From positions 70,888,173 through 70,952,172 of the forward strand of contig CM037781.1 of the NCBI GenBank assembly GCA_021229015.1: 64,000 nt of DNA, given 5' to 3'. The DNA comes from Solen grandis. Its lineage: Eukaryota; Mollusca; Bivalvia; Adapedonta; Solenidae. The notes beneath the pieces are model-generated. The model did no database searches and was not told the DNA's origin. It worked only from the letters and a program-made list of their open reading frames with translations. This document shows positions 47,841 through 59,440 of this stretch, one piece after another; positions within the stretch are counted from its first letter, which is position 1, and each line of letters opens with the position of its first letter. The position numbers were made by a program, and so were the translations under genes.

Positions 47841-48068
47841 AGCACGATGCTTATTCTTTAAAGCATAATGCTCATTGACCAATCCGCCGACCCAGCATGA
47901 TGCTCAGTGAACAATGTGCCGACCCAGAATGATGCTCATCTAACGAGCATGATGCTCAATGACCAATTCGCCGCCCCAGCTTGATGCTCATTGAACAATC
48001 CGCCGACCCAGCATGATGCTCTCGTTTTAAGCATGATGCTCAATGTGCTATCTGCCGACCCAGCATGA
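47841..48068 (+). repeat. GAGCATGATGCTC palindrome array, left part
   Basis: Repeated units pair a palindrome (AGCATGATGCTC) with AATGAACAATCYGCCGACCC. Occurrences lie near 47872, 47898, 47928, 47947, 47976, 48013 and 48034. The array resumes in the same orientation at 48831 after about 760 bp of different DNA. Confidence 0.75.
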
Positions 48069-48212
48069 TTAATTTTACATCGATAAAACTGCGACCGTTC
48101 TCAATCTTACAAGTAGAAAAGAAAACATTGTGTAGACCAATCGGAACGTAGTTCCCGCCCCTTGGCTTTACTTGGTTATTGATTTTTGCTCAGTTCCCAT
48201 TTGACTTTCGCG

Positions 48213-48486
48213 ATGGAAGTGTCGGCCGAGACGGACTTTAAAAGTAAAGGGTGTCAGCGGTGCGTTTGGAAAGGTTATGAAATGACATTCGAGGAATTTT
48301 ATAAAATTCCTACTTGAAGAACCGCAATTAAAATGGCTAGATGTTGTTAAATGCCACACGTTCACAGACCATGATGACAAGTACAGATATTACGCTCCGT
48401 TTGACAGTAACTACGCCACACTGCTTTTGCTGTGTTTTATTAATTCAAGACACAAAATCACTCTTGCTAAAACATCCCGAATTTAA
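48213..48486 (+). pseudogene. Coding-like segment, frame change near 48286-48314
   Basis: A frame starting ATG at 48213 runs 34 codons (MEVSAETDF, KGCQRC, EEFYK) to TGA at 48315. The +1 frame is open from 48286 and continues EEPQLKWLDVVKCH to TAA at 48484. The amino-acid balance of both parts is protein-like and they abut, so a single gene with an indel or a short unrecognised intron is plausible. The CQRC pair could bind metal. The family is unknown. The segment sits between two halves of a tandem array, suggesting that it arrived as an insertion. Confidence 0.35.
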
Positions 48487-48830
48487 GTGCCACCTATTTC
48501 GTTTGAAACTACATAGTTGTCTATTTAAACTCATTCATTATTTCCTCGCAAGATTACACGTGGCATATAAGTACCAGCAGTCAGTTCATGATTCCGCATT
48601 TATAAAACTGCAATGTGTCAACACCGATCTGAATGAAGCCAGTGAGGTCACAGTTTCTATTTACAGATTGACAAAACTGTGCACTTGATTCCTCTCGCTA
48701 AGGAGGCGTGGTTTATTTTCGTCAACCGAAGCGACGTTCTATTTGACAGAGAATTAGGTCGAATGGAATATCGGTTTTTTATTAAAGTGTAAAGTGGAGA
48801 AAAGTCAAAGTCAATCGCACGGCGTAGTAT

Positions 48831-48965
48831 CTAACGAGCATGATGCTCAATGAACAATCTGTCGACCCAGCATGTTGCTCTTTGAGCGAGCATGATGGTC
48901 ATTGATCAATCTGCTGACCCTGCATCGTGCTTATTCCAGCGAACATCATGCTTGTCAGGATGCTG
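48831..48965 (+). repeat. GAGCATGATGCTC palindrome array, right part
   Basis: ATCTAACGAGCATGATGCTC at the start repeats the phrase at 47938 in the left part. Further diverged units follow (AGCATGTTGCTC, GAGCATGATGGTC, TGCATCGTGCTTATTCC). Confidence 0.7.
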
Positions 48966-50404
48966 GTGATATGCTTATGATAAAACCCTGAGCTCAGACC
49001 TTTATTGAATGTTTCGGGCGTTCTATAAGGTGACAGTGTCTTAGCTAAACGTTATACAAAGGATTCAAACTATAGCATGAGCTACCTAGCTCTAGAAAAA
49101 CAACCCCCACATGAAGTTTATATACAAATATATACAGTCGAAACAAGCCTGGCGAACGATAACCTAACTAAACATCACCTCCCCTATGGGACACAACATA
49201 TAGATCTAAACTAAAGTATATACATGTCCCATGCCAGCAAGGTGGCTAGTCGTCTTCCCAGCTTACACTGTGCTGAGCGATCCCAAACCAATGAGTTCCT
49301 ACCTAATGAAAAACCTTATAATAAACATAATGCTGGACTTAGTCCCAAGCTTTAAAACACTGTGTCTCATACACATACCCGTTTTCTAACCCCAGAGCTT
49401 GGCTGTTTCACAGCCCCTATCATGAAACCTCACTGTAACAGCCCTCCGAGCTTCACTCCTACCAATGTCTGGGCCAGTCCCAGACCTCAATGGTCAGAGC
49501 GCTAGATGATAATAGCTTGTAGGTATGTTTACACGCACAATTTTCATTTACATCAGAAGCTAGCTTCTGAGACACTACTTCCCCAGCCACAGAAAACGCA
49601 AGGGAAGACTTCATGAAAAGTTCACGAGGAAAGCATGAAATGAAAATGAGACAAATGCATCATATGTGCATGAATATATATTTCTGAAAAATTACAAAAA
49701 TAATAAAAATTATGAACTATTTTGTAATTTCTGATTTGCAGTTCACTTCTTCTTTATGAACATTTCAAGAAAAATATACATGAAGGAACTAACTGCATTT
49801 TTCTTGAAAAAAAATAAGAAGAAATAAAAAAATAACAGTTAAAAATTGAACCTGACCCATATCAAATAGCACTCTTTTGTTGCTTTTCTAGTTTTTTTTT
49901 ATATTAAAAATAAAACTTTTTTCCCCCCCCCCCCCCCGTGAAGAAAAAAAACTGTGACAGTTCATGAGCTCTTTAAGAAAGATAAAATAACATTTTGTAA
50001 GGTAAGCACTTTTTAAACAGACTTTCAAAAAGGTTATCAGGGTTGTCTTAATAAGTGACTTAACTACATTTCGATCATAAGCCATTATACCAAGGGACAG
50101 GTAGCTTTTCATTTGTACATGTCAAATCAACTGGAATCTAGTCAATGACTGTAAATACAATATATGATTTTCCATTCCGCATTGTATTTTAAGAATCCTA
50201 AGTGTATTTTATTTTTAATACTTGAAGACACACAACTTCTTACTTGCTGCTATTTACTTGACTGTTTTCTATTTTGTCTCTCCACCTTTTATGTCTTCTA
50301 TTAAGAAATATTCCACATCTGCTTTAATTCAAGGAGCCTTGCTTTCAGGTCATAAGGATTCATTTCACAACATGCAATATGATTATTTGGTATTCTGAGT
50401 ACAT
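48966..50404. other. Gene-free stretch
   Basis: No supported gene. A C run lies at 49923-49937. 49100-49550 is relatively GC-rich but shows no ORF, tRNA or terminal repeat that I can defend. Confidence 0.4.
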
Positions 50405-52110
50405 TTCAGTTATTACTCCAGTGGAAATATCCATCTGGAATACCACTGAAACTTTGTCTGGAATTCCACTGGTATTAAATTTTACTGGAATTGTGTTATT
50501 CCAGTCAAAAAACAATAACAACAAACAAGAGGGCTATGATGACTCTGAATCGCTCACCTGATTATAAATGAGCAACATATGTTGGATTTATCATATTGAC
50601 CTACGTTTTGACCCAACATGACCCAACTTCAAACTTGTCCAAGATGTTATTTAAACAGACATTCGGACCAAGCGGACCAAGTTTCATGAAGGTATGGCCA
50701 AAAATGTGGCCTCTAGAGTGTTGACAAGGTTTTTCTAAGATTTGACAACATGACTTACTTTTTGACCCAACATGACCCAACTTCGAACTTGTCCAAGATT
50801 TAATGGAAACAAACATCCTGACCAAGTTTCATGAAGATTAGGCCAAAAATTTGGCCTCTAGAGCGTTAACAATGTTTTTCTAAGATTTAACCTCATGACC
50901 TACTTTTTGACTCCACATAACCCAATTTCGAACTTAACCAAGATTTTATTAATAATTGGCCTAAAATTATGGCCTCTAGAGTGTTAACAAGCCAAATTGT
51001 TGACGACACACGTCACACGACGGACGACGGACGCCGGACGAAGGGCGATCACAAAAGCCCACCCTGAGCACGTTGTGCTCATGTGAGCTAAAAAGTGGAA
51101 TTCCAGATAGATACCAGTGGAATTCCCGATCAAAACCAGTAGAATTCCAGATCAATACCAGTGAAATTCCAAAGCAATCGCAATATTTATTCATTTTAAA
51201 TATTTAAATAATTGTTCAATTATTTACAAAGCTAAACGTGTTAAGTGATTAAAAGAGAAAACAAACAATACATAACAAATAAACACTTATAAATATCACA
51301 AAATTAAGGGAAATGATACCATGAAGTGCTCTCTATGACATCACAAATGGATGAAAATGGCCAACTTTCAACTTCCCGTTAACAAAATAATACAATAAAA
51401 CAATATTTTTAGCTTACTTACAGTAAATTGGAAGATTAGAATTGTTTTATCTACTTAGTATTTGATGCAAATGATACCAGTATACCTAGGAAATAAATGA
51501 GTTCCAATCTATTTTCAAAGCATACATTCAGTGGGTTGCGTACCAAAGCATGACAATAACAGAATAACACACCATGAGTCAAAGTGTGGAAACTGTTTTA
51601 TTTATGTTTTCTGATACTAAAATGATAGTTAAAAAATAACAAGAATTAAGAACAGTCAGTTAACTATCAATTTGATAGTGTTTAAGCTATTTAATTTTAC
51701 CAAAATGTTGTGTACTGTATTTTCAATGTTTAAATTTAGTAAACTTTAGTGATTAGATATGACATTGATATCGTATTACAAATATTATCAATGTTAAGGC
51801 AAATCTGATGAATTACTTACACCATGAGGCAACAAAATGGCTGATTTCATGAAAACAATGGAAGTCAACACTCTCAGCTCCTGTTCATGTGGAATTCCAC
51901 CTCAGCTGGTCTTTCAAATTCAAATTCAAGTTCCGCTGGAATCTATCTGGCATCCCAGTAACATAGCAGATTCCAGTTGAATCTATCTGGACTTCTTTTA
52001 ATATTCAAGATTCAAGTGGATACTTACCGGTATTTCATTGCTTTTCCAGATTCAAATGGAATCTTTTTGGTATTCTACTGGAATTCCAGTGATTTTTTCA
52101 TTGGGGTAGG
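50405..52110. repeat. TGGAATTCCA short-repeat arms, possibly foldback-like
   Basis: Blocks rich in CCAGTGGAATTCC and CCAGATCAATACCAGTG lie at about 50415-50505, 51096-51175 and 51890-52100. Because the core is palindromic, the outer blocks read as inverted arms. A Helentron-like element (50526-51090) interrupts the left arm. Foldback transposons have arms of short repeats, but the boundaries and target duplication are not clear here. Confidence 0.4.
50526..51090 (-). mobile_element. Helentron-like element, short copy, minus strand
   Basis: Reading on the minus strand: hairpin GTGCTCA/AGCTCAC type (51056-51089), GTCCGTCGTCCGTC-type run (51018-51045), CAATTTGGCTTGTTAAC, about three monomers of the ~143-bp repeat (marks near 50711, 50866 and 50973), then CAGGTGAGCG (50562-50571) and the CCCTCTTGTTT end. 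It shares both ends with the 9299-10781 copy but has far fewer monomers. Its 3' hairpin is degraded. Confidence 0.7.
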
Positions 52111-53024
52111 CAATGAAAAAACAAAAAACAATCGTGCCATAAGATGGACAATTGTTTGAATAGGGAACTCATTTTTAAGAAGCTGGCAAAGTTGAACAAG
52201 TTTTGTTGGATTCACTACACAACCGATTATATTTTAAATGCTTTATTAACTTCTGTATTTTCATCTAATGTAAGATAACAATTATATAAGAAATAACCCA
52301 TTAGTTTATCTGTTTGTGGTTCACTAATGTGCTTTTTTATCATTAAGATTTCTTAATGTGCATCATTTTCATGCATGTTATTCTGACGTGAACATGATGT
52401 TCTTTAACCAATAATTATTGTCAAAATATTCAGTTTGTAAATTACAATATTCATATCTTAAGAACAAATGAAGATTTTTGAAGAAGTCCCTGTTCCTACT
52501 TTCATTCATAATTAATTCAAGAACTGTTCAAGAATTATTTATATTTTAATTCTCATAAAAGTTCCTGATAAATTCCATGAATAGTTCATACATGTTTTAT
52601 ACCTTCATGAAGTGCACATCACCTCACCTCATGGATATAACATCATACATTAAGATTAATAATCTATTAAGGATAAGTCATGAATAATTCATAATGGTAA
52701 TGTAAAAATCATGATTTTATGAATTCCATTTGACAAGGGCAGCTGAACTCTGTTGACCTGTATCGGGGACAATTAATGGGTAACACATATAAAAGGACCT
52801 CAAAAAACATTGTGTGCATTTTTCATTGATCTTAGTGTGAAGGCACTTTGCTCAAGTAACTGGTACTTTATGACAGATGATGATTTTGTAACTATATACT
52901 ATTGATTATTTGGGCAATTGTTAAAATATCAATATATTCCGAAATCAGTCATTCTTGTAGAAGTTTAGATGTATGGAATTATGGGTCTCTTTTAAAGTTA
53001 CTTAATGAACAGTCTTGATATATA

Positions 53025-53032
<8 letters not shown>
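52111..53032. other. Gene-free stretch
   Basis: AT-rich with many TTCATGAA/TTCATAA words at 52480-52740. Nothing is supported as a gene. Confidence 0.4.
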
Positions 53033-53064
<32 letters not shown>

Positions 53065-53205
53065 TCATGAGTAAATATTCTCGCACGCATATACACGAGA
53101 AGCCTCTCTATCTCTCCCTCCCTCCCACAACCCCTTCTCTCTCTCTCTCTCTCTCTCTCTTATAATTAGTAAATTCTCTCTCTCTCCCCTCTATCATATA
53201 ATAAG
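53033..53205. repeat. CT-rich VNTR, second locus
   Basis: (CT)n followed by TATCATGAGTAAATATTCTC, (CT)n TTATAATTAGTAAATTCTC and TATCATATAATAAGTAAG. The same unit logic as 15849-16410 but with only three units. Confidence 0.75.
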
Positions 53206-53729
53206 TAAGTTTACATATTGTTTGTAAGGAATTGAATGGTTATATGGGAAATAATTCAATTTCAGACAATTAACAGCTTCAATTAAATTGTGTGGTGAAA
53301 TATTTGAGTCTGGTTTATAGCGTCAGCACACCATACTTGGATTTCCATCAATTTGCCGTTACTAGGTTGAATAAAACTGTTTGAAGAATTGATAAAAAAT
53401 ATCTATGTCAATATATGTTGTTTTTCCAGGGCAATTCCTCTGTAGGAGTCAGGCATGGTAAGAGATGTCATCAGTAAAGTCATCCATGGTCAGCCTAGAT
53501 TCACAATAGCAGTTTATGGACAGTTCATGTACACCTTTTCTAACCATGGTTAAACTATGGTAAGTAACACTTAAGACTGCAGTATGACCATGGGTAAGCA
53601 TTTTCAGTCGTGGCCATCTTTTGCAGGGGCAGTGCAATTTTTACAGATTTGGTATGTTATAACCATAGTGGACTATGGCTATCTCATAGTATATGCGCTT
53701 ACCATTCAGCCATATAAGAAAAATGGAAA
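53206..53729. other. Gene-free stretch with CCATGGTTAAACTATGG-type palindromes
   Basis: Near 53541-53560 and 53660-53680 there are ACCATGGTTAAACTATGG and AACCATAGTGGACTATGG. Small palindromic phrases, function unknown. Confidence 0.35.
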
Positions 53730-54170
53730 TATCTTCTTGTCAGAAAACACAATACCTTGAGTTTAGATCTTTTGTATGTACCCAGGAGTCGACCATTTGA
53801 TTTTACAAAGACGTGTATAGAAATCATTTTAAAATTTCTTATTGTCAGATACCAAAAGGCCTTCAGTTTAACATGTTACATGGCCTAGTGGACATGTACC
53901 AAGTTTGTTCAAATCTTGGCTCTGGCGTCAAAATTGGCAGGTCCCAAAGATCACTTGATTTTGCATAGACTTAGATAGGACAAAAACAAACTAGAAATAT
54001 CTTCTTGACAGAAACTAAAAGGTCTGGAGTGTTGATATTTGGTGTGTAACATGGCCCAGTGGACATCTGCCAAATTTCTGTAAATCATGACCCTGTGGTA
54101 AAATTGTCTCTGCTTTGCTGTCACTTGGTTATCATTTTAAGGAAATTTTAAAAGTTATTAATGTCAGAAT
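53730..54170 (+). repeat. Dispersed ~172-bp repeat, three units
   Basis: Units start with GTCAGAAAAC/GTCAGATACC/GACAGAAACT near 53738, 53846 and 54018. They share AACATGGCCYAGTGGACAT, AAATCTTGGCTCTG and GATCACTTGATTTTGCATAG. A further copy lies at 55741-55930. Bivalve-type interspersed repeat by recognition. Confidence 0.6.
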
Positions 54171-54225
54171 GCAAATAGAACGGAGTTTAGTAGAAATTAA
54201 ATATGCGACACCCTTGCGATGATTT

Positions 54226-54640
54226 AAAGAACTGTTTTAGAACAATTCTAGATCATTTTACTGAACATGTTCTGAACAGTTCATGAACATTAAATGACCG
54301 TTTTAGAACCTGTAGGTTCAGAAATAAATGTAGAACATGTTCAAGAACTAATTACTCAAGTTCTTGAGCATGTTCTTAAAACGGTTCTTGAACTTCTATG
54401 TTTAATTTTTTCCCTGTGAAATTTTAAAGAACTGTCGTAGAGGAAATCTATCTAGCATGTTCTGGGAAAATTTTCTAGAACAGTTAATGAACATTAAATG
54501 GCCGTTCTAGAACTTGTAAATTTAAGGATTATTCTAGAACGTTTTAGAAAAGTTCATTAACATTAAATGGCCGTTCTAAAAGCTTAAGGTTTAAGAATAG
54601 TTCTAGAACAATTCTAGAATGTATTCTGGAACATGCTCTA
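54226..54640. repeat. GAAC/TTC-rich palindromic repeat, ~202-bp period
   Basis: Dense TTCTAGAAC, GAACATGTTC and GTTCTTGAAC words. AACATTAAATGRCCGTT recurs near 54286, 54491 and 54560. The alternation of GAA and TTC superficially resembles heat-shock elements but spacing is irregular. Confidence 0.6.
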
Positions 54641-54896
54641 GGGCAGTTATTCACAGTGAATACATTAAGCATACCACAAAGCAGGCCATACCACAAGCCA
54701 CTAAGGAAAGGCAGGCCACAAAAGAAGTTATTCATCTTTCCGCAAAGTCTTCGTTCATTCTCTGTCATTTCATTATAATTGTCAAGTACTTTTGGCAGAC
54801 TGTGATTCCTATATTCTTGTAGAAAAATGCTCAATATTAATATGCCTCTCTTTGCTAAGTAAATACATTATTAACTGAAGTTTTACAAATGCTATC

Positions 54897-55138
54897 TTAA
54901 CCCTTTCCCTCATATATACTTATTTTGACGCCCTCAATAGGTATCACATAAAGCCTGATCTGCAGAAAACCACAGTTAAACCTTACCAAATTTAATTACA
55001 AAATCCTCATTTCCAGACCACTGAGGAGCAGCGAACAACATAAAACCTGATCAGCCTGCGGGTTACTCGCAGGCTGATCTGGTTTTATGTTGTTCGCATA
55101 GGTCTTTTCATGGTTTCCTCTATGAGGGAAAGGGTTAA
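54897..55138. mobile_element. piggyBac-like MITE with internal hairpin
   Basis: TTAA at 54897-54900 and 55135-55138 flanks a 234-bp element with perfect 14-bp terminal inverted repeats, CCCTTTCCCTCATA (54901-54914; complement at 55121-55134). TTAA duplication and CCC-started ends are the hallmark of piggyBac transposition. Inside is a hairpin with 30-nt arms (55031-55060 and 55068-55097, one mismatch) around a 7-nt loop. There is no coding capacity, so it depends on a transposase elsewhere. Arm conservation suggests a fairly recent insertion. Confidence 0.85.
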
Positions 55139-55740
55139 AAAATAGATTACCTAGTGGTGGCGTCAAAGAATGCAAATTAAGGTGACCAAATTATTCTTCT
55201 TAGGAGTTTCGAACAGAGTAGTTTTCAGGCCTAAGACCTAGCCCGAAGTAAGGTTTAGGTGAACAGTAAGTCAGTTGATTGATAGCTTTGAAATGTGATT
55301 GGTTAGATAAATTTAGAATAAAGAAGTAGATACAGTGGTCAAGCTGCCAAACTAGTTCCACAACTAAAAAGAACTTAAAAGCTTTTTTTGCAATTATTGA
55401 GGTTCTCAAAAGATGGTCATGATAAATCCACATACAATGCGATGTGCATTATTGATAGTTCAAGGTGTCTCTTATGGCATTTCAGAATTGGGCGTTACTT
55501 TAAAAAGTTATTTCAATTTACATCATATAACACCTCTGCATTTCTTCCCATACATTTCTGGAAAAGTTTAATGATAATTGGAATTTTTGACATTTGGTAT
55601 TAACTTTCAGACTGATTAAAATTTAAACATATTGCATGAGTAAAAAGCAACTTGTGTGTTGAACTGATGGACTATTATGTAAAGAACGGGCGTTTATCAT
55701 ATTCTAAATAATGACAATTAAGATAATAAAAAAACGGAGG
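55139..55740. other. Gene-free stretch
   Basis: No supported feature. Short frames on both strands lack any motif. Confidence 0.4.
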
Positions 55741-55930
55741 CCTCTTAGGCCAAGTGCTGATACTTGGTGTGTAACATGACCTAGTGAACCTTTAACATGA
55801 TTGTTCAAGTCATGGTCCTTGGTCAAAATTGTTCCGACCCAAGGGGTCACTTGATTTTAAATAGACTTGTATTTCAAAACCCCCAGAAAATCTTCTCAGA
55901 AACCACAAAGCCTGGTCAGTTGAGACCTAT
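55741..55930 (+). repeat. Dispersed ~172-bp repeat, single unit
   Basis: TACTTGGTGTGTAACATGAC, CCCAAGGGGTCACTTGATTT and ATCTTCTCAGAAACCACAAA match the 53730-54170 units. Confidence 0.6.
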
Positions 55931-57033
55931 ACCAGTGGACCTCAACCAAGTCTTTCCAAAATTATGCATACCAGGGATTCTTTTCTCAGAACAAGGTTTA
56001 AATGGGTCAGGTGTACGCACCAGTACAGCTGATAACCACTCAGATATTTATTGTGTCCACTGGTGGAAGCACATACACAAGTAAACTTTTGAAATAAATT
56101 TCTCATTATCATTGCAGTGTTTCAGTTTATAATTCTAATGGAAGATATCCTATATCTGGCTGTCCGAGATACTGTTAACTGAGTTTAAATCACTATGTTT
56201 AAGAACAAGGGCATTCATTGATTATATAGAAATAAAACACAACAGCCATCTTCTCTGGCCTTATGCTCTTTATTTTATATATGTATAACAAAAGTGTATG
56301 TACACTAAATCATCATTAGGCAATGCTTCACATGCTTGGCGTTACATATAATATTATAAGTTTATCCTTGTATACTGGGTGTATGTCAGATGTATTACAA
56401 AATTGTCCAATTTACGCACTGAAAAAAAAAAGACCAGAATTATAGTCAAATAAACAATGTATGGAAAACTATGTCCAACTTGTATTTTAATAAATTACAA
56501 AAACTGTATTGAAGGAAAGTGTTTCTAATAAAAATAATTCTTAGCAACAGTGTAAACACTTGAAGCAGTAGTATTTAGTGTTTTTTTTATGTTAAAGTGT
56601 TCAAAGATAATCCCTGGACACTTGAGAATTCAAGAAGTCCAAATGGCCGATTTCTTGATGGGTTATATATACCGTATGGTTCTGGAACCAGAACTGCCAA
56701 CAATTCCACAAGGATACATATGAAAATAATTTCCTTCTATAGCAGCACGATCATTACATTTAAAACCTAATCCCCGTTAATTGGCACCAGTTCTTACATG
56801 TCTTTTATTCTTTAGTTGCAGGTAGAGACAAGCATAATCTTTTCCGCATTTTACTATTTTACCCACGTTAGATGCTGTAATTCTATGCTTCCTGACTTTG
56901 TGCCGGAGCTGACCTGTTTTTTTTTATTTTATTTTATTTTTATTTCTCCAAATTGCTTTATCTCAGGTATATTAAGACTGTTAATATGATCTGTCTGAGT
57001 CCGAGATAAACTGACTTATATTTGTGAATCATG
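55931..57033. other. Gene-free stretch
   Basis: No supported gene. An A run lies at 56422-56431 and a TTTTATTTTATTTTATTTTT run near 56918-56942. Confidence 0.4.
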
Positions 57034-57222
57034 TGCAGTCAAACCTGTCTTAAATGGTCACTCAAGGGAATAAGAGAAAGTGACCACTTAACAGAGGTGA
57101 CCGCTAAATTAAGTACAACTATATGACAAAATGCTTAAGTTTTGTAAAACATTGTATTTAAATTGACCGCTTTCGGCAGTTGGTCGCTTTGTACAGGTGG
57201 CTGCTAATACAGGTTAAACTGT
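57034..57222. mobile_element. MITE family 2, copy 2
   Basis: The left end CAGTCAAACCTGTCTTAAA pairs imperfectly with the right end, which reads TAATACAGGTTAAACTG on the plus strand. GGTCACTCAAGGGAATAAGA and GACCACTTAACAGAGGTGAC match 17611-17778. The ~189-bp length and lack of coding fit a MITE. No certain target duplication. Confidence 0.6.
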
Positions 57223-58439
57223 AATTTCTTTTAGGCAGGCCAGAAAAACACACACATTCTGCTTAAAATACTGTTTTTATGCAATCGAGTCATTTAAAGC
57301 TGGTCCAGACTTGGTGGGAGCTAGCTAGTATTAACATTTGTGACTATATTTTATAATACTGAAACTGGTCTCTCACTGGCCTGGTTACTAGTATATAATG
57401 TGGAATTAATTGATCTGGATTCTATGGCTAGGTTACGGTTCGAATAACCACAAACTTCAAGATCCTGAGGTTCCTTACCTCTTCTATATGCAAAGTCTAG
57501 TGTAAAGATGTGTTAATATATTTTTAATCCAGCAATCTGTTAGAGTAAGCCTGTAATGTGCTTGCAGCATACACATTTGCCTAATTTGGCAGTCACATTT
57601 TGCAATTAGTTTATATGAAATGAAATAATGCATTTATTTTACATTTATACAGATAACTTAAAACTTATAAGTTGCCTGAAGAAAAAAAACTTTCATACAA
57701 CTGAACTAAATGTTTATGCTATCCACTGAAACTATATCTTATAAAAGTTTATTTCACCCATAATTTATTGTTGATATATAATATAGTGGAAATGAATGTT
57801 GATTTTTTGGGGGTTTATATTCAAGTCTCGAGAAAAGGAGTAAAACGTATGTCATAATCTTTAAATTAAATATTTAAATATTATATTACAAAGAAATGTG
57901 TGATTTAATTCCATTCTTGATTAAAATGGCTTAACACATAAGTATGTGAAATTTCATTCTTTCTTTGAGATTTGCGGCGTTTGCTGCATACATCAGTTAT
58001 ATCATGAACTAAAACAGACATTTGGGATACTGTTAGCTAGGTATCCAAAAGAAGTTGGTAATGTATATGTTATTGTCTAAAAGGTTATCTTATCTACAAT
58101 GGAATGTATTTGTGAAATATGCATGGCTGGGCTTATAAGGAATGCTGTGTTTTAAATAGTTGATACACGGAAACTGTCTTAATGTAGATAGTCTTCACTG
58201 GAAAACTTGGATTTTTTTGTTCAAAGAATTTTTTTCTGATGAAAATGTAAGTTATTTAATAATTGTCTAGGTCTCAACAAAGCTTAAGCCTGTGTAAATA
58301 TGTACACCATTGACATCTATATCGGTGTAAGCTGCTGAGTTTGTTTACAACTCAGAGTCTGAACTGACTCATCTAAGCCCTGTTCTGGTTACCTTACTGA
58401 ATATGCATGAGATAATATTAAGAAGGGTTTATAATGTTC
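57223..58439. other. Gene-free stretch
   Basis: AT-rich DNA with no supported feature. Confidence 0.45.
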
Positions 58440-58800
58440 AACTTGGTTCGGTACTGGAAACTAGCTAGATATTCGGCTGTAGTAAATATTTGAATTTTGA
58501 TCTCAGACCTGGCTCAAAATTCGCAACTAGCTCGATATAAGTATGTTCTATAAGGACAGTAACGATGTCCAACTTGACTCGGTATTGGAATCTAGCTCGA
58601 TATTAGCTGAATTATTGTTTTTGAATCTCGAACTCAGACGTAGCTCGAAATTCGCCAATAGCTCGATATTTGCATGTCCTATATAGTCAATTACGTCCGG
58701 CTACGCTCAGTATTAAAACAAAGTTCGATATTCGTCAATACCAAGTTATGAAAATCGATCTCAAAGCTGGCATGAAATTGACCACCAGTTCTATAATGTT
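58440..58800 (+). repeat. ~128-bp tandem repeat with AGCTCGATATT
   Basis: Three diverged units (58440-58570, 58571-58698, 58699-58800) share ACTYGGTAYTGGAA, CTAGCTCGATATT and GATCTCAGACCTGGCTC-type text. The same repeat adjoins the minisatellite at 61730-62040, in inverted order. Confidence 0.65.
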
Positions 58801-58859
58801 AAACAATCTTGATTAGCATTGGCCAAATTGTACCGTGTCTTGATATCAAATATCGAGTA

Positions 58860-59440
58860 ATGATGCCATATCCCAGATAGCAAGGGTATATGGGACCGTA
58901 TGGGCTGTATCTGGGTATGCCTAGTTCCATATGTTGAGTTTTTTTTACCCACATGGGCCCCATGTGGGTCCCATATATAGAGTTTTCACCCATAAGGGAC
59001 CCATATGGGCCGTACCTGGGTATGCCTATATGGGTTCGACGATATGTGACCCATGTGAGTCCAACATATATAGGTTTTACCCATAATGGACCCACATTGG
59101 CTGTATCTGGGTGTGCCTATAAGGGTTCGGCTATGTGGGACCCATATAGGTCCCATATATATATATATATATAGTTTTTCCCCATAAGGGATATATATGG
59201 GCTGTATCTGGGTATGCCTATATGGGTTCGACAGTGTGGGACCCATGTGGGTCCCATATATATTTTTCCCCATACCGGACCCATATGGGCTGTATCTGTG
59301 TATGCCTATACGAGTTTGCCCATTTGTGGACCCAAGTGGGTCCCATATATAGAGTTTTACTGGACTTACATGGGCTGTATCTGGGTATGCCTACATAGGT
59401 TCGACTATGTGGGACCCATATGGGTCCCAGTTATAGAGTT
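58860..59440. repeat. CCCATATGGG minisatellite, left copy
   Basis: Six units of ~85-105 bp are marked by GGGCTGTATCTGGGTATGCC (near 58903, 59009, 59098, 59200, 59287 and 59371) and GACCCATATGGG palindromes. Open frames on both strands (Met-Gly-Pro-Tyr-Gly-rich) are by-products of the repeat. Confidence 0.85.

Noticed and set aside
47841..48068. Regularly spaced palindromes suggestive of a CRISPR array
   Set aside because: Units and spacers are both repeated, there are no unique spacers or cas genes, and the context is animal nuclear DNA.
50601..50825. 74-codon minus-strand frame
   Set aside because: It is the 143-bp monomer of the Helentron-like element read as protein.
55797..56084. 95-codon plus-strand frame
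   Set aside because: Most of it lies in the ~172-bp dispersed repeat, and no splice signals bound it.
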